Shown here one piece after another: positions 7,530-15,536 of a stretch of DNA of 27,102 nt. The position numbers and the translations under genes were made by a program. Positions within the stretch are counted from its first letter, which is position 1. The number at the start of each line of letters is the position of its first letter. The stretch comes from Bacteroidales bacterium UBA1064 (GTDB taxonomy: Bacteria > Bacteroidota > Bacteroidia > Bacteroidales > Tenuifilaceae). Where the stretch lies: NCBI GenBank assembly GCA_002316235.1, contig DCDD01000175.1, positions 1-27,102 of the forward strand, given 5' to 3'. The notes below the pieces were generated by a model. It was not told the DNA's origin, made no database searches, and saw nothing but the letters and a program-made list of their open reading frames with translations.

Positions 7530-8435
7530 CTACTTAACTGCATTAGCAGCAAGGGCAATCGAGTACATTTTCGACTTAATGCTATCGCCACGTGAAGTAA
7601 GGACGCATGGAACTTTTGCCCCCATAACCATAGCTCCAAGCTCACCATTAGCAAGTTTTGTGCACGATTTGAAAAAAACATTACCTGCCTCAATGTTGGG
7701 GAAAAGAATACAATCGGCATCACCTGCAACTCCGCCACCCAGTTTTTTTATTTGAGCCGACTCCATATCAATGGCAACATCAAGCGCCAATGGGCCATCC
7801 ACAATAGCACCCTTAATTTGTCCCCTATCGGCCATTTTGGAGATAATGGCAGCATCAACGCATGCCGGCATACCGGCAAGCATTTGCTCGGTAGCAGCAT
7901 TTAAAGCTACCTTGGGTTTTTCAATTCCAAGGGAATGGGCAGTTTGAATAAGGTAGTTTACTATGGCTATTTTCTGGTTCAGGTCGGGAGCTGGAATAAT
8001 GGCAACATCGCCAACAATGAGCAGCTTGGGATAAGTAGGAACCTCCACAACGGTAACATGGCTTAATACAGCCTTGGGTGGGAGCAATCCATTTTCCTTG
8101 TCGAGTATAGCGCGCATATACTTATCGGTGCTAACCAGTCCTTTCATCAGCACATCGCCTTCCCCCCTGTTTATAAGTTCTACTGCCCTACGCGCAGCCT
8201 TCATTTCGTCGGCTTCCTGAACAATACGGAACTTGCCCGGATCTATGTTGTGCTCAGCGCACACCTTTTTCATAACAGGCTCATCGCAAACAAGAGTGGC
8301 ATCAACAATACCCCTATCAACAGCCAGGCTAACTGCCTCAATAGTGTGGGCATCGTTGGCAAATGCAGCAACAAGTCTTCTTCGGGGCTTTGATTTTACC
8401 AAATCGAAAAGTTGGTCAAGCTTATCTACTCTCAT
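7530..8435 (-). CDS. ptb: Phosphate butyryltransferase (phosphate acyltransferase family)
   Basis: Transfers an acyl group from butyryl-CoA to phosphate to give butyryl phosphate. 301 residues, the length of clostridial Ptb (about 300) and shorter than typical Pta (about 330 or more). The PTA_PTB fold is shown by GDVLMKGLVSTDKYMRAIL, VEVPTYPKLLIVGDVAIIP-type residues, DGPLALDVAIDME and GDADCILFPNIEAGNVFFK. The middle DGPLALD and short N-terminus favour Ptb over Pta. It lies between ackA (35 bases upstream) and buk (27 bases downstream) with no terminator, so the three genes are very likely co-transcribed. Acyl-chain preference (acetyl, butyryl, branched) is not readable from sequence. Confidence 0.93.
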   Translation of the reverse strand: MRVDKLDQLFDLVKSKPRRRLVAAFANDAHTIEAVSLAVDRGIVDATLVCDEPVMKKVCAEHNIDPGKFRIVQEADEMKAARRAVELINRGEGDVLMKGLVSTDKYMRAILDKENGLLPPKAVLSHVTVVEVPTYPKLLIVGDVAIIPAPDLNQKIAIVNYLIQTAHSLGIEKPKVALNAATEQMLAGMPACVDAAIISKMADRGQIKGAIVDGPLALDVAIDMESAQIKKLGGGVAGDADCILFPNIEAGNVFFKSCTKLANGELGAMVMGAKVPCVLTSRGDSIKSKMYSIALAANAVK

Positions 8436-8470
8436 ATTCCTAATCTCCTCTATAGTTAAAATTAATTGTT

Positions 8471-9682
8471 CTAGTTTTTCAAGTTATTGATAATATTTGC
8501 AGTATCAGTTGCAATCACAAGCTCTTCGTTGGTTGTAATAGCCATAACCTTTACAAGGGAGTTAGGTTTTGTAAGTAGCTTATCCTGTCCACGAACGCCC
8601 CTATTTGCCTCTACATCAAATTCAACCCCCATAAAATCAAGGGCACTGCATACCTTTTCTCGAAGAGTGCTGTCATTTTCACCAATTCCTCCCGTAAAGA
8701 TGATTAAATCAACACCATCCATTGCTGCTGCATACGAGCCTATGTACTTTTTTACCCTGTAGTAGTACATATCCAGCGCCAGGCGTGCACGTTCGTTTCC
8801 GCTTGCAGCCGCATCCTCAAGGTCGCGCATGTCGGAGGATATTCCGGAAATTCCAAAAACGCCGCTCTTTTTATTGATTACATCATTAACCTGCTGAATG
8901 GAAAGATTTTCCTTTTCGGCAATAAACAGCAAGATGCCCGGATCAATATCGCCGCTTCGTGTCCCCATTATTAAGCCTTCCACAGGAGTAAATCCCATTG
9001 AGGTATCAATAGATTTGCCATTCTTGATGGCTGCAATTGAAGCACCATTCCCCAAATGGCATGTAATAATTCGTAGCTGGTCAAAGTCGGCTCCTAAAAT
9101 TTTACAAGCTTTTTTTGCAACAAACATGTGGCTGGTGCCATGAAATCCATACCTGCGAATTTTATAGTTTTCATAGTACTCGTAGGGAAGAGCGTAAAGG
9201 TAGGCTTCCTTGGGCATGGTTTGGTGAAAGGATGTATCAAACACAGCAACCTGAGGCACATTTGGCAAAAGCTTCTCCATTGAAAGAATACCCTTTAAGT
9301 TTGCAGGGTTGTGCAGGGGAGCCAACTCAATACACTTCTCTATCTCCCTTTTCGTGTTACTATCTATCAGGCAGCTCTTGGTAAAAAACTCACCACCATG
9401 AGCCACCCTGTGGCCAACCGCTTTTATCTGACTTAAGCTTTCTACCACTCCATGATTTTTGTCAACAAGTGCCTCTAAAATGAGATTAATGCCGGTTGTA
9501 TGATCCGGAATGGAAGCCACCATTTCATACTTATCCTTTCCAACTGGTTTGTGGGTAAGAATGGCATCCTTAAAACCAACACGTTCTACAATACCCTTAG
9601 CTAACAGCTGGCTTTCGTTAGCCATGTTAATCAGCTGGTACTTGATTGACGAACTTCCGCAGTTCAAAACTAAAATAATCAT
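8471..9682 (-). CDS. ackA: Acetate kinase
   Basis: Reversibly converts acetyl phosphate plus ADP to acetate plus ATP. 403 residues, standard length. Family motifs are all present: NCGSSSIKY (7-15), GHRVAHGGEFF, FDTSFHQTMP with the catalytic aspartate, YGFHGTSH, CHLGNGASIAAI, GTRSGDIDPG with the catalytic arginine, and FTGGIGEND. It is the first gene of ackA-ptb-buk and has one of the best promoter matches in the window. Acetate kinase normally pairs with phosphotransacetylase (pta); here its neighbour is ptb, and no pta is in the window. Confidence 0.97.
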   Translation of the reverse strand: MIILVLNCGSSSIKYQLINMANESQLLAKGIVERVGFKDAILTHKPVGKDKYEMVASIPDHTTGINLILEALVDKNHGVVESLSQIKAVGHRVAHGGEFFTKSCLIDSNTKREIEKCIELAPLHNPANLKGILSMEKLLPNVPQVAVFDTSFHQTMPKEAYLYALPYEYYENYKIRRYGFHGTSHMFVAKKACKILGADFDQLRIITCHLGNGASIAAIKNGKSIDTSMGFTPVEGLIMGTRSGDIDPGILLFIAEKENLSIQQVNDVINKKSGVFGISGISSDMRDLEDAAASGNERARLALDMYYYRVKKYIGSYAAAMDGVDLIIFTGGIGENDSTLREKVCSALDFMGVEFDVEANRGVRGQDKLLTKPNSLVKVMAITTNEELVIATDTANIINNLKN

Positions 9683-9732
9683 TTTTGTTATTATTTGGTA
9701 ATCAGTTAGTTGAAATTTGTAATAAAACTATG

Positions 9733-9763
9733 CAAAATTAGAAATAAAACTTATGGATTTCAA
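9733..9763 (-). promoter_or_regulatory. Promoter of the ackA-ptb-buk operon
   Basis: On the minus strand TTG (9761-9763), 20 bases, then TAATTTTG (9733-9740), an exact match to TAnnTTTG at ideal spacing. The start of transcription would be near 9726, giving a leader of about 44 nt before the ackA ATG. Confidence 0.65.
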
Positions 9764-9852
9764 CGTGTTTTAAGTAATTTAAGAAACCTTACGACCTACA
9801 AATAGCTGAGCTACTGTTTAAAAAATGCTGTAACATGGCTATTTGCGACACA

Positions 9853-9870
9853 AGAACAGTAAAATGTTCT
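9853..9870. promoter_or_regulatory. Perfect dyad between divergent ackA and dehydrogenase promoters
   Basis: AGAACA (9853-9858), six bases, TGTTCT (9865-9870): perfect 6-bp inverted arms. It lies about 90 bp upstream of the ackA -33 and 65 bp upstream of the dehydrogenase -7. The form and place suit a dimeric regulator's operator, but short dyads occur by chance and the regulator is unknown. Confidence 0.25.
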
Positions 9871-9935
9871 ACAACATGCTAAAATGACCAATAAAATATG
9901 TTGAATAAAAATCGTATAGGCAAAAATTTTTCAGC

Positions 9936-9943
9936 TAGGTTTG
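9936..9943 (+). promoter_or_regulatory. Candidate -7 element of the FAD/Fe-S dehydrogenase gene
   Basis: TAGGTTTG is an exact match to TAnnTTTG, with a predicted transcription start near 9950. No TTG occurs 19-21 bases upstream, so the promoter may be weak or activator-dependent. The bases directly before it (9922-9935) are an AAAAATTTTTCAGC element that recurs in other upstream regions. Confidence 0.4.
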
Positions 9944-9964
9944 CAATGCCTTAAAAGAATGTAG

Positions 9965-12910
9965 ATGGGCATACATATGATTGAAGATTTTGAAAAGCTG
10001 GCTACCCGGCTTAAAGGTGAAATACGATGGGATACCCCTACCCTGCTTCAGTATGCAACAGATGCCTCAGCTTACAGGGAGATTCCAAAAGCGGTGGTGT
10101 GGCCTAAAGGCAAAAGCGATTTGCAGGAGCTTGTTTCTTTTGCCCAACAGCAAAACCTAACGCTAACACCCCGAACTGCTGGCACTTCGCTAGCCGGACA
10201 AGTTGTGAGCAATGGTGTAATTGTTGATCTGTCGAAGTACTGGGGAAAGATTATCGAAGTAAATCAGCAAGAACACTACGTTTGGGTTGAACCAGGAGTA
10301 ATTCTTGATGAGCTAAATCTATACTTAAAACCCTACGGTTTGTTTTTTGCTCCCGAAACCTCTACTTCTAACCGTTGTATGATTGGTGGAATGGTTGGGA
10401 ACAACAGCTGTGGTTCTCATTCATTGATATATGGGAGTACGCGCGACCACCTGCTTTCTGTTAGGATAATGCTCGACGACGGAGAAGTTCATGAGTTTAG
10501 CAACCTAACGTATATCGAGTTTGAAGCTAAATGCAAGCTGAGCAATCGGGAGGGCGAAATTTACCGGTTTTTTGAGCAGCTGCTTGGAAAAGAAGGAAAC
10601 AGAAAGCTTATAGCTGAAAATTCTCCTGATCCTTCACTTCGCCGAAGGAATTCAGGGTATGCACTTGATCACCTGGCAACCAATACCTTTTTTAATGGGA
10701 GCACCAACCCCTTCAATCTGGCTAAACTTGTAGCCGGTAGCGAGGGAACACTAGGCATAGTAACCGAAATAAAGCTGAACCTTGTTCCGCTACCGCCCAA
10801 GGAAAAAGCAGTTGTGGCAGTTCACCTTGAGAAAAGGGAGCAAGCCTTTAGGGCTAATCTCATTGCATTGAAGTATTACCCGGCTGCTGTTGAGCTAATG
10901 GACAACGTGATTTTGAACTGCACAAAGGGAAATATTGAGCAGCAAAAGAATAGATTTTTCGTTCAGGGTGAGCCTGGTGCAATACTGATGGTTGAGTTTT
11001 ATGGTAGTAACCAACAAGAGATTGAGGAAGTTGCAAATGAAATGGAAAATGAGATGCGCCTCAACGGATATGGATACTACTTTCCCATAATTTGGGGGAA
11101 CGAAACAACAAAAGTTTGGGCTCTCCGAAAAGCCGGATTAGGTGTTCTTTCGAATGTTATAGGTGATGCAAAGCCAGTATCACTTGTAGAGGATACAGCC
11201 GTTGCGGTTGAAAAGCTACCTGACTACATGGAGGAATTTGCAGGTATAATGGGCAAGTACAATCTCGATTGCGTTTACCATGCCCATATTGGCACGGGCG
11301 AGCTCCACCTCCGGCCTGTTCTCAACCTCAAAGATCCAAACGATGTCGAACTTTTCCGTAAGGTTGGGCTAGAAGTTGCTTCCCTGGTTAAAAAGTACAG
11401 GGGATCGTTGAGCGGAGAGCATGGCGATGGACGACTTAGAGGGGAGTTTATCCCGTTTATGTATGGAAACGAGGTTTACCAGATGATGCTCCAGGTGAAG
11501 AAAACTTTTGACCCTAACAACATTTTCAACCAGGGCAAGATTGTTAACACTCCACCCATGAATACCAGCCTGCGGTATCAACCGGGAATACCAACTCGGG
11601 AAATTGCCACAATTTTTGATTTTAGCGGTACCCAAGGTATTATTCGTGCCATTGAAAAATGTAACGGGTCCGGTGATTGCCGTAAAACACACCGCATGGG
11701 TGGAACCATGTGCCCCAGCTACATGGCTACATTAAATGAGGCAAACACCACCAGGGCAAGAGCAAACCTGCTTAGAGAGTACTTAACCAACAGCCCTAAA
11801 GACAATCCTTTTGATCACAAGGAGCTGTACGAAGTTTTAGACCTCTGCCTGATGTGCAAGGGTTGTAAAAGCGAATGCCCTTCAAGTGTTGACATGACAA
11901 AGCTTAAAGCTGAATTCCTTCAGCACTGGTACGACATTCATGGCATTCCGTTCCGAAACAAAATGGTTGCCTATATCACCCAAATTTATCGTTTGGGGGC
12001 AATTTTTCCCAAATTTACCAATCTATTGTTATCCAGCAAGGTAACCTCATTCGCTATCAAGAACATGTTAGGTTTTGCTCAAAGCAGAGCACTGCCTAAA
12101 CTAAGTAGTATAACTCTGCGCAGATGGCAGGCAAAACAGAAGAACTCAAATAAATACCCTAACGGTATAGTTTACCTGTTGCCCGATGAGTTTACAAACT
12201 TCAACGAGTCGCATATTGGAGTAAAAGCAGCTGAGCTGTTAAACTATCTTGGCTACGAAGTACGTATTCCCGATATACTTGAGAGTGGCAGAACTTACAT
12301 TTCAAAAGGCCTTATCAGAACAGCCAAGCGCATAGCCAACAATAACATTGATAAGCTTAAGGGAATAATAGGTGAAGACACACCGCTGGTAGGCATTGAG
12401 CCTTCAGCCATACTTAGCTTCAGGGATGAGTACCCCGACTTGGCCGACGACCGTAATACAAAGGCTTCGAAGGAGCTGGCCATGAATTCCCTGCTATTCG
12501 AGGAATTCTTTATGCGAGAGGCGAGCAAAGGGAAGATAGCTAAAGAGCACTTTAAGCAGGGAAATTTGAGAATTAAACTTCATGGCCATTGCCAGCAAAA
12601 AGCGGTTGCTTCCACCCAGGCAACAAAAGCCATGCTATCATTCCCTGAAGGGTATGAAGTAAGCGAAATACCAAGCGGTTGCTGCGGAATGGCTGGTTCC
12701 TTTGGATTTGAAAAGGAGCACTACGAACTTTCAATGAAGATAGGCGAACTCGTACTCTTCCCGGAAATTCGTAAGTCTTCAGAAACCGATGTAATAGTAG
12801 CACCCGGGACTAGCTGCAGGCAGCAAATTTATGCTGGAACAGGTCGTTATGCACTTCATCCCATAGAGGTGATGTGGCAAGCTGCCAAGATTAGCAGCCA
12901 GCGTTCATAG
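9965..12910 (+). CDS. FAD-linked D-2-hydroxyacid (D-lactate type) dehydrogenase fused to Fe-S and CCG domains
   Basis: 981-residue fusion protein resembling the YdiJ/D-lactate dehydrogenase group. Order: FAD-binding PCMH domain (about 40-275) with PRTAGTSLAGQ (69-79), GGMVGNNSCG (141-150) and GSEGTLGIVTE (258-268). Next is the FAD-oxidase C-terminal domain (about 285-530) with HAHIGTGELH (439-448) and SGEHGDGR (483-490). Then an Fe-S region with C566, C572, C583 and the ferredoxin motif C628-x2-C631-x2-C634-x3-C638. Last come CCG-type cysteine clusters with GHCQQKA (874-880) and SGCCGMAGSF (904-913). It oxidises a 2-hydroxyacid such as D-lactate, glycolate or D-2-hydroxyglutarate with FAD and passes electrons through Fe-S centres to a quinone or flavoprotein; the substrate is not determined here. 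An in-frame ATG at 9977 is an equally possible start. It diverges from ackA and converges with sucD, 12 bases apart with no hairpin between. Confidence 0.92.
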   Translation: MGIHMIEDFEKLATRLKGEIRWDTPTLLQYATDASAYREIPKAVVWPKGKSDLQELVSFAQQQNLTLTPRTAGTSLAGQVVSNGVIVDLSKYWGKIIEVNQQEHYVWVEPGVILDELNLYLKPYGLFFAPETSTSNRCMIGGMVGNNSCGSHSLIYGSTRDHLLSVRIMLDDGEVHEFSNLTYIEFEAKCKLSNREGEIYRFFEQLLGKEGNRKLIAENSPDPSLRRRNSGYALDHLATNTFFNGSTNPFNLAKLVAGSEGTLGIVTEIKLNLVPLPPKEKAVVAVHLEKREQAFRANLIALKYYPAAVELMDNVILNCTKGNIEQQKNRFFVQGEPGAILMVEFYGSNQQEIEEVANEMENEMRLNGYGYYFPIIWGNETTKVWALRKAGLGVLSNVIGDAKPVSLVEDTAVAVEKLPDYMEEFAGIMGKYNLDCVYHAHIGTGELHLRPVLNLKDPNDVELFRKVGLEVASLVKKYRGSLSGEHGDGRLRGEFIPFMYGNEVYQMMLQVKKTFDPNNIFNQGKIVNTPPMNTSLRYQPGIPTREIATIFDFSGTQGIIRAIEKCNGSGDCRKTHRMGGTMCPSYMATLNEANTTRARANLLREYLTNSPKDNPFDHKELYEVLDLCLMCKGCKSECPSSVDMTKLKAEFLQHWYDIHGIPFRNKMVAYITQIYRLGAIFPKFTNLLLSSKVTSFAIKNMLGFAQSRALPKLSSITLRRWQAKQKNSNKYPNGIVYLLPDEFTNFNESHIGVKAAELLNYLGYEVRIPDILESGRTYISKGLIRTAKRIANNNIDKLKGIIGEDTPLVGIEPSAILSFRDEYPDLADDRNTKASKELAMNSLLFEEFFMREASKGKIAKEHFKQGNLRIKLHGHCQQKAVASTQATKAMLSFPEGYEVSEIPSGCCGMAGSFGFEKEHYELSMKIGELVLFPEIRKSSETDVIVAPGTSCRQQIYAGTGRYALHPIEVMWQAAKISSQRS

Positions 12911-12922
12911 GCTACCACCCCA

Positions 12923-13795
12923 CTATTTAAGTGCATCCTTCATTGCCCGGCCAATGTTGGCAGGCGATTCCACAACATGAATGCCGCATTCACGCATAGT
13001 ATTCATTTTAGCTTCGGCAGTATCGGCAGTTCCACCAATAATTGCACCGGCATGCCCCATTTTCCTTCCTTTTGGCGCAGTTTGCCCCGCAATAAAGCCA
13101 ACCACAGGCTTAGTTCCATGAATTTTTACCCATTGTGCCGCCTCGGTTTCCATGCTTCCTCCAATTTCGCCGATCATCACTATGCCATGAGTGTCAGGGT
13201 CGTTCATGAATAGCTTAATTGCATCCAGGGTTGTAGTGCCGATTATGGGATCACCGCCAATACCAATTCCTGTACTTTGCCCCAATCCCAGCTTGGTAAG
13301 CTGGTCAACAGCCTCGTAGGTTAGGGTGCCCGAACGGGATACTACACCGATATGGCCTTTTTTATGAATAAAGCCCGGCATAATTCCAACCTTTGCCTCC
13401 TCGGGAGTAATAATTCCCGGGCAATTAGGACCAATTAGCCGTGTGGCAGGAAAATCTTCAAGAAAGTACTTTACCCTCACCATATCGGCAACCGGAATAC
13501 CCTCGCTAATACATACAACAAGTTTGATACCAGCTGCCGCTGCTTCAATAATGCTATCGGCCGCAAAAGCAGGAGGTACAAAAATTATTGAAACGTCTGC
13601 TCCGGTTGTCTTTACTCCATCGTCAACAGTGTTAAATACCGGCCTGTCCAGATGTTTTTGTCCTCCTTTCCCTGGTGTAACCCCTCCCACCACATTAGTA
13701 CCATACTCAATCATCTGGGTGGCGTGAAAGGTGCCCTCGCTACCGGTGAAGCCCTGAACCAGCACCCTGGAATTTTTACCTACGAGAATACTCAT
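12923..13795 (-). CDS. sucD: Succinate-CoA ligase, alpha subunit
   Basis: Alpha subunit of succinyl-CoA synthetase, interconverting succinyl-CoA plus NDP and succinate plus NTP. 290 residues, standard length. The N-terminal CoA-binding Rossmann domain shows VQGFTGSEGTFH and GGVTPGKGG. GPNCPG and SRSGTLTYEA follow. The phosphohistidine loop is GRKMGHAGAIIGGTADT, containing the active-site histidine. The partner beta subunit (sucC) is not adjacent: the upstream neighbour is the divergent malic enzyme gene and the downstream one is convergent. Separate sucC and sucD loci occur in this phylum. It has its own consensus promoter with a predicted leader of about 80 nt. Confidence 0.97.
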   Translation of the reverse strand: MSILVGKNSRVLVQGFTGSEGTFHATQMIEYGTNVVGGVTPGKGGQKHLDRPVFNTVDDGVKTTGADVSIIFVPPAFAADSIIEAAAAGIKLVVCISEGIPVADMVRVKYFLEDFPATRLIGPNCPGIITPEEAKVGIMPGFIHKKGHIGVVSRSGTLTYEAVDQLTKLGLGQSTGIGIGGDPIIGTTTLDAIKLFMNDPDTHGIVMIGEIGGSMETEAAQWVKIHGTKPVVGFIAGQTAPKGRKMGHAGAIIGGTADTAEAKMNTMRECGIHVVESPANIGRAMKDALK

Positions 13796-13884
13796 CTTTC
13801 CTCATTTTTAGGATTACAACTCCTATCAAAAATTACCTTAACCTGCATGCAAGAAGTTAAATTCAAGTAAAAAAATTATCGAAT

Positions 13885-13915
13885 CAAACCTAGCCAATTT
13901 ATAGGAAAACTGCAA
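13885..13915 (-). promoter_or_regulatory. Promoter of sucD
   Basis: On the minus strand TTG (13913-13915), 20 bases, then TAGGTTTG (13885-13892), exact at all fixed positions. Predicted transcription start is near 13878, which makes an 80-nt leader, longer than most in this window. Confidence 0.62.
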
Positions 13916-14000
13916 CAATTTTACTAACAAATCTAACCTTTTATATACATTACAAACGTTTACGATAAAATTTTTCAGCATTTCCGAATAGCTATCACAA

Positions 14001-14008
14001 AATGTTTG
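14001..14008 (+). promoter_or_regulatory. Possible -7 element of the malic enzyme gene
   Basis: AATGTTTG matches TAnnTTTG except for the first base and would give a leader of about 58 nt. No TTG lies at the right distance upstream, so this is only a candidate. An AAAATTTTTCAGC element (13967-13979) occupies the region where the -33 box would be. Confidence 0.22.
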
Positions 14009-14072
14009 CGTAACTTGGTAAGGGTATTTTATAAAAGGGCAATGCATACAAATCATTAAAATTTAACTGGTT

Positions 14073-15536
14073 ATGGCTAAAGTAAACATAAAACTAGAGA
14101 ACCTTAGTGAAATGTTCCCAAACAGCTGGACGGATGAGCAAAAAGCTAAGGGTAATACGCTGTTCTTAAAATATTTGAGCGAAAAAGCCCACAAGTTCTA
14201 CGGTGGCAAAGTACAAACAGTACCAAAAGCTCCTGTTCCCGGGTTTAACTGGTTTAATGTGTGGTACACCCCCGGAGTATCGAAAGTTTCCACCACCATT
14301 CGCGACAACAATTATACCTCTTTTGAGCTTACCAACAGGGGCAATCTGGTTGCTGTTGTTAGCGATTCTACCCGTGTGCTAGGCGATGGCGATTGCACGC
14401 CTCCGGGTGGTCTGGGGGTTATGGAGGGAAAGGCATTTTTGATGAAGTATCTTGGAGGAGTTGATGCTGTTGCACTTTGCATCGACAGCAAGGGTAAAGA
14501 TGGGAAAAATGATCCCGAGAAGATTATTGATTTTGTTAAAATGTGCCAGCATAGCTTTGGGGCAGTTAACCTTGAGGACATATCTCAGCCAAACTGCTAC
14601 AGAGTTCTCGACGTGCTTCGTGAAGAGTGCATCATTCCGGTTTGGCACGATGATGCACAAGGAACAGCATGTGTTACGCTAGCAGGATTACTTAATGCCC
14701 TAAAGCTTGCCAACAAAAAAATGAGTAATGCCAAAATGGTGCTTTTCGGTGCCGGAGCAGCCAACACCACCATTGCCCGTTTGATTATTGCCGATGGCGG
14801 TGATCCGCACAACATGGTTATTTTTGACTCACACGGCGGCTTGCATAAAAATAGGGAGGATATAAAGGCTGATCACAGGTTCTACCGTAAATGGGAACTC
14901 TGTGAACAAACAAACCCACAATGCATCAACACCATGGAAGAAGCTATGCGAAATGCCGACGTGCTTATTTCGGTTTCTACTCCAGGTCCCGACACCATAA
15001 AGCAGGAATGGGTTAAGCTAATGGCACCCAAATCGGTTGTTTTTGCTTGCGCCAATCCCGTTCCGGAAATTTACCCCTATGCTGCCAAAGAAGCAGGCGC
15101 TTACATTGTGGCTACCGGACGCGGGGACTTCCCGAACCAGGTGAACAATTCGATTGGTTTTCCTGGAATTTTGAAAGGGGCATTGATTGCCCGCGCATCA
15201 AAAATTACTGATAGTATGGCTATTGCCGCAGCTCACTCATTAGCTGGCTTCGCTGAAAAAAGGGGTATTTCCCCGGAAAATATTGTTCCAACAATGGATG
15301 AAGCTGATGTTTTCCCTGTTGAAGCTGCCGATGTTGCCGTTCAAGCCGTAAAGGAAGGCGTTGCCCGAAGGCAGGTTAGCTGGGAGGAAGCCTACAGAAT
15401 TGCCAAAAAGGATATTGAAAGCTCGCGCTCCATGACCAAAGCACTTTACGACAACGGGTACATAGCCAATCCACCAGCAGAAATGCTCGAAGATGCGCTC
15501 CTGTGGACTATACAACAGGTTGAGGCAAAAAAGTAA
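14073..15536 (+). CDS. Malic enzyme (oxaloacetate-decarboxylating malate dehydrogenase)
   Basis: Oxidative decarboxylation of malate to pyruvate with NAD(P). 487 residues, at the long end for bacterial single-domain malic enzymes and far shorter than the MaeB-Pta fusion type (about 760). The catalytic region shows NVWYTPGVSKVS (catalytic Tyr), PPGGLGVMEGKAFLMKYL (catalytic Lys in EGKA), LEDISQPNC and VWHDDAQGTA (metal-binding acids). The nucleotide-binding domain contains FGAGAANTTIARLI, followed by CANPVPEIYP and GRGDFPNQVNNS. NAD or NADP preference cannot be fixed. It is divergent from sucD, ties C4 acids to pyruvate, and fits the surrounding carbon-metabolism genes. No canonical terminator follows; only a 6-bp hairpin (15539-15560) without a T-tract. 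Confidence 0.95.
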   Translation: MAKVNIKLENLSEMFPNSWTDEQKAKGNTLFLKYLSEKAHKFYGGKVQTVPKAPVPGFNWFNVWYTPGVSKVSTTIRDNNYTSFELTNRGNLVAVVSDSTRVLGDGDCTPPGGLGVMEGKAFLMKYLGGVDAVALCIDSKGKDGKNDPEKIIDFVKMCQHSFGAVNLEDISQPNCYRVLDVLREECIIPVWHDDAQGTACVTLAGLLNALKLANKKMSNAKMVLFGAGAANTTIARLIIADGGDPHNMVIFDSHGGLHKNREDIKADHRFYRKWELCEQTNPQCINTMEEAMRNADVLISVSTPGPDTIKQEWVKLMAPKSVVFACANPVPEIYPYAAKEAGAYIVATGRGDFPNQVNNSIGFPGILKGALIARASKITDSMAIAAAHSLAGFAEKRGISPENIVPTMDEADVFPVEAADVAVQAVKEGVARRQVSWEEAYRIAKKDIESSRSMTKALYDNGYIANPPAEMLEDALLWTIQQVEAKK

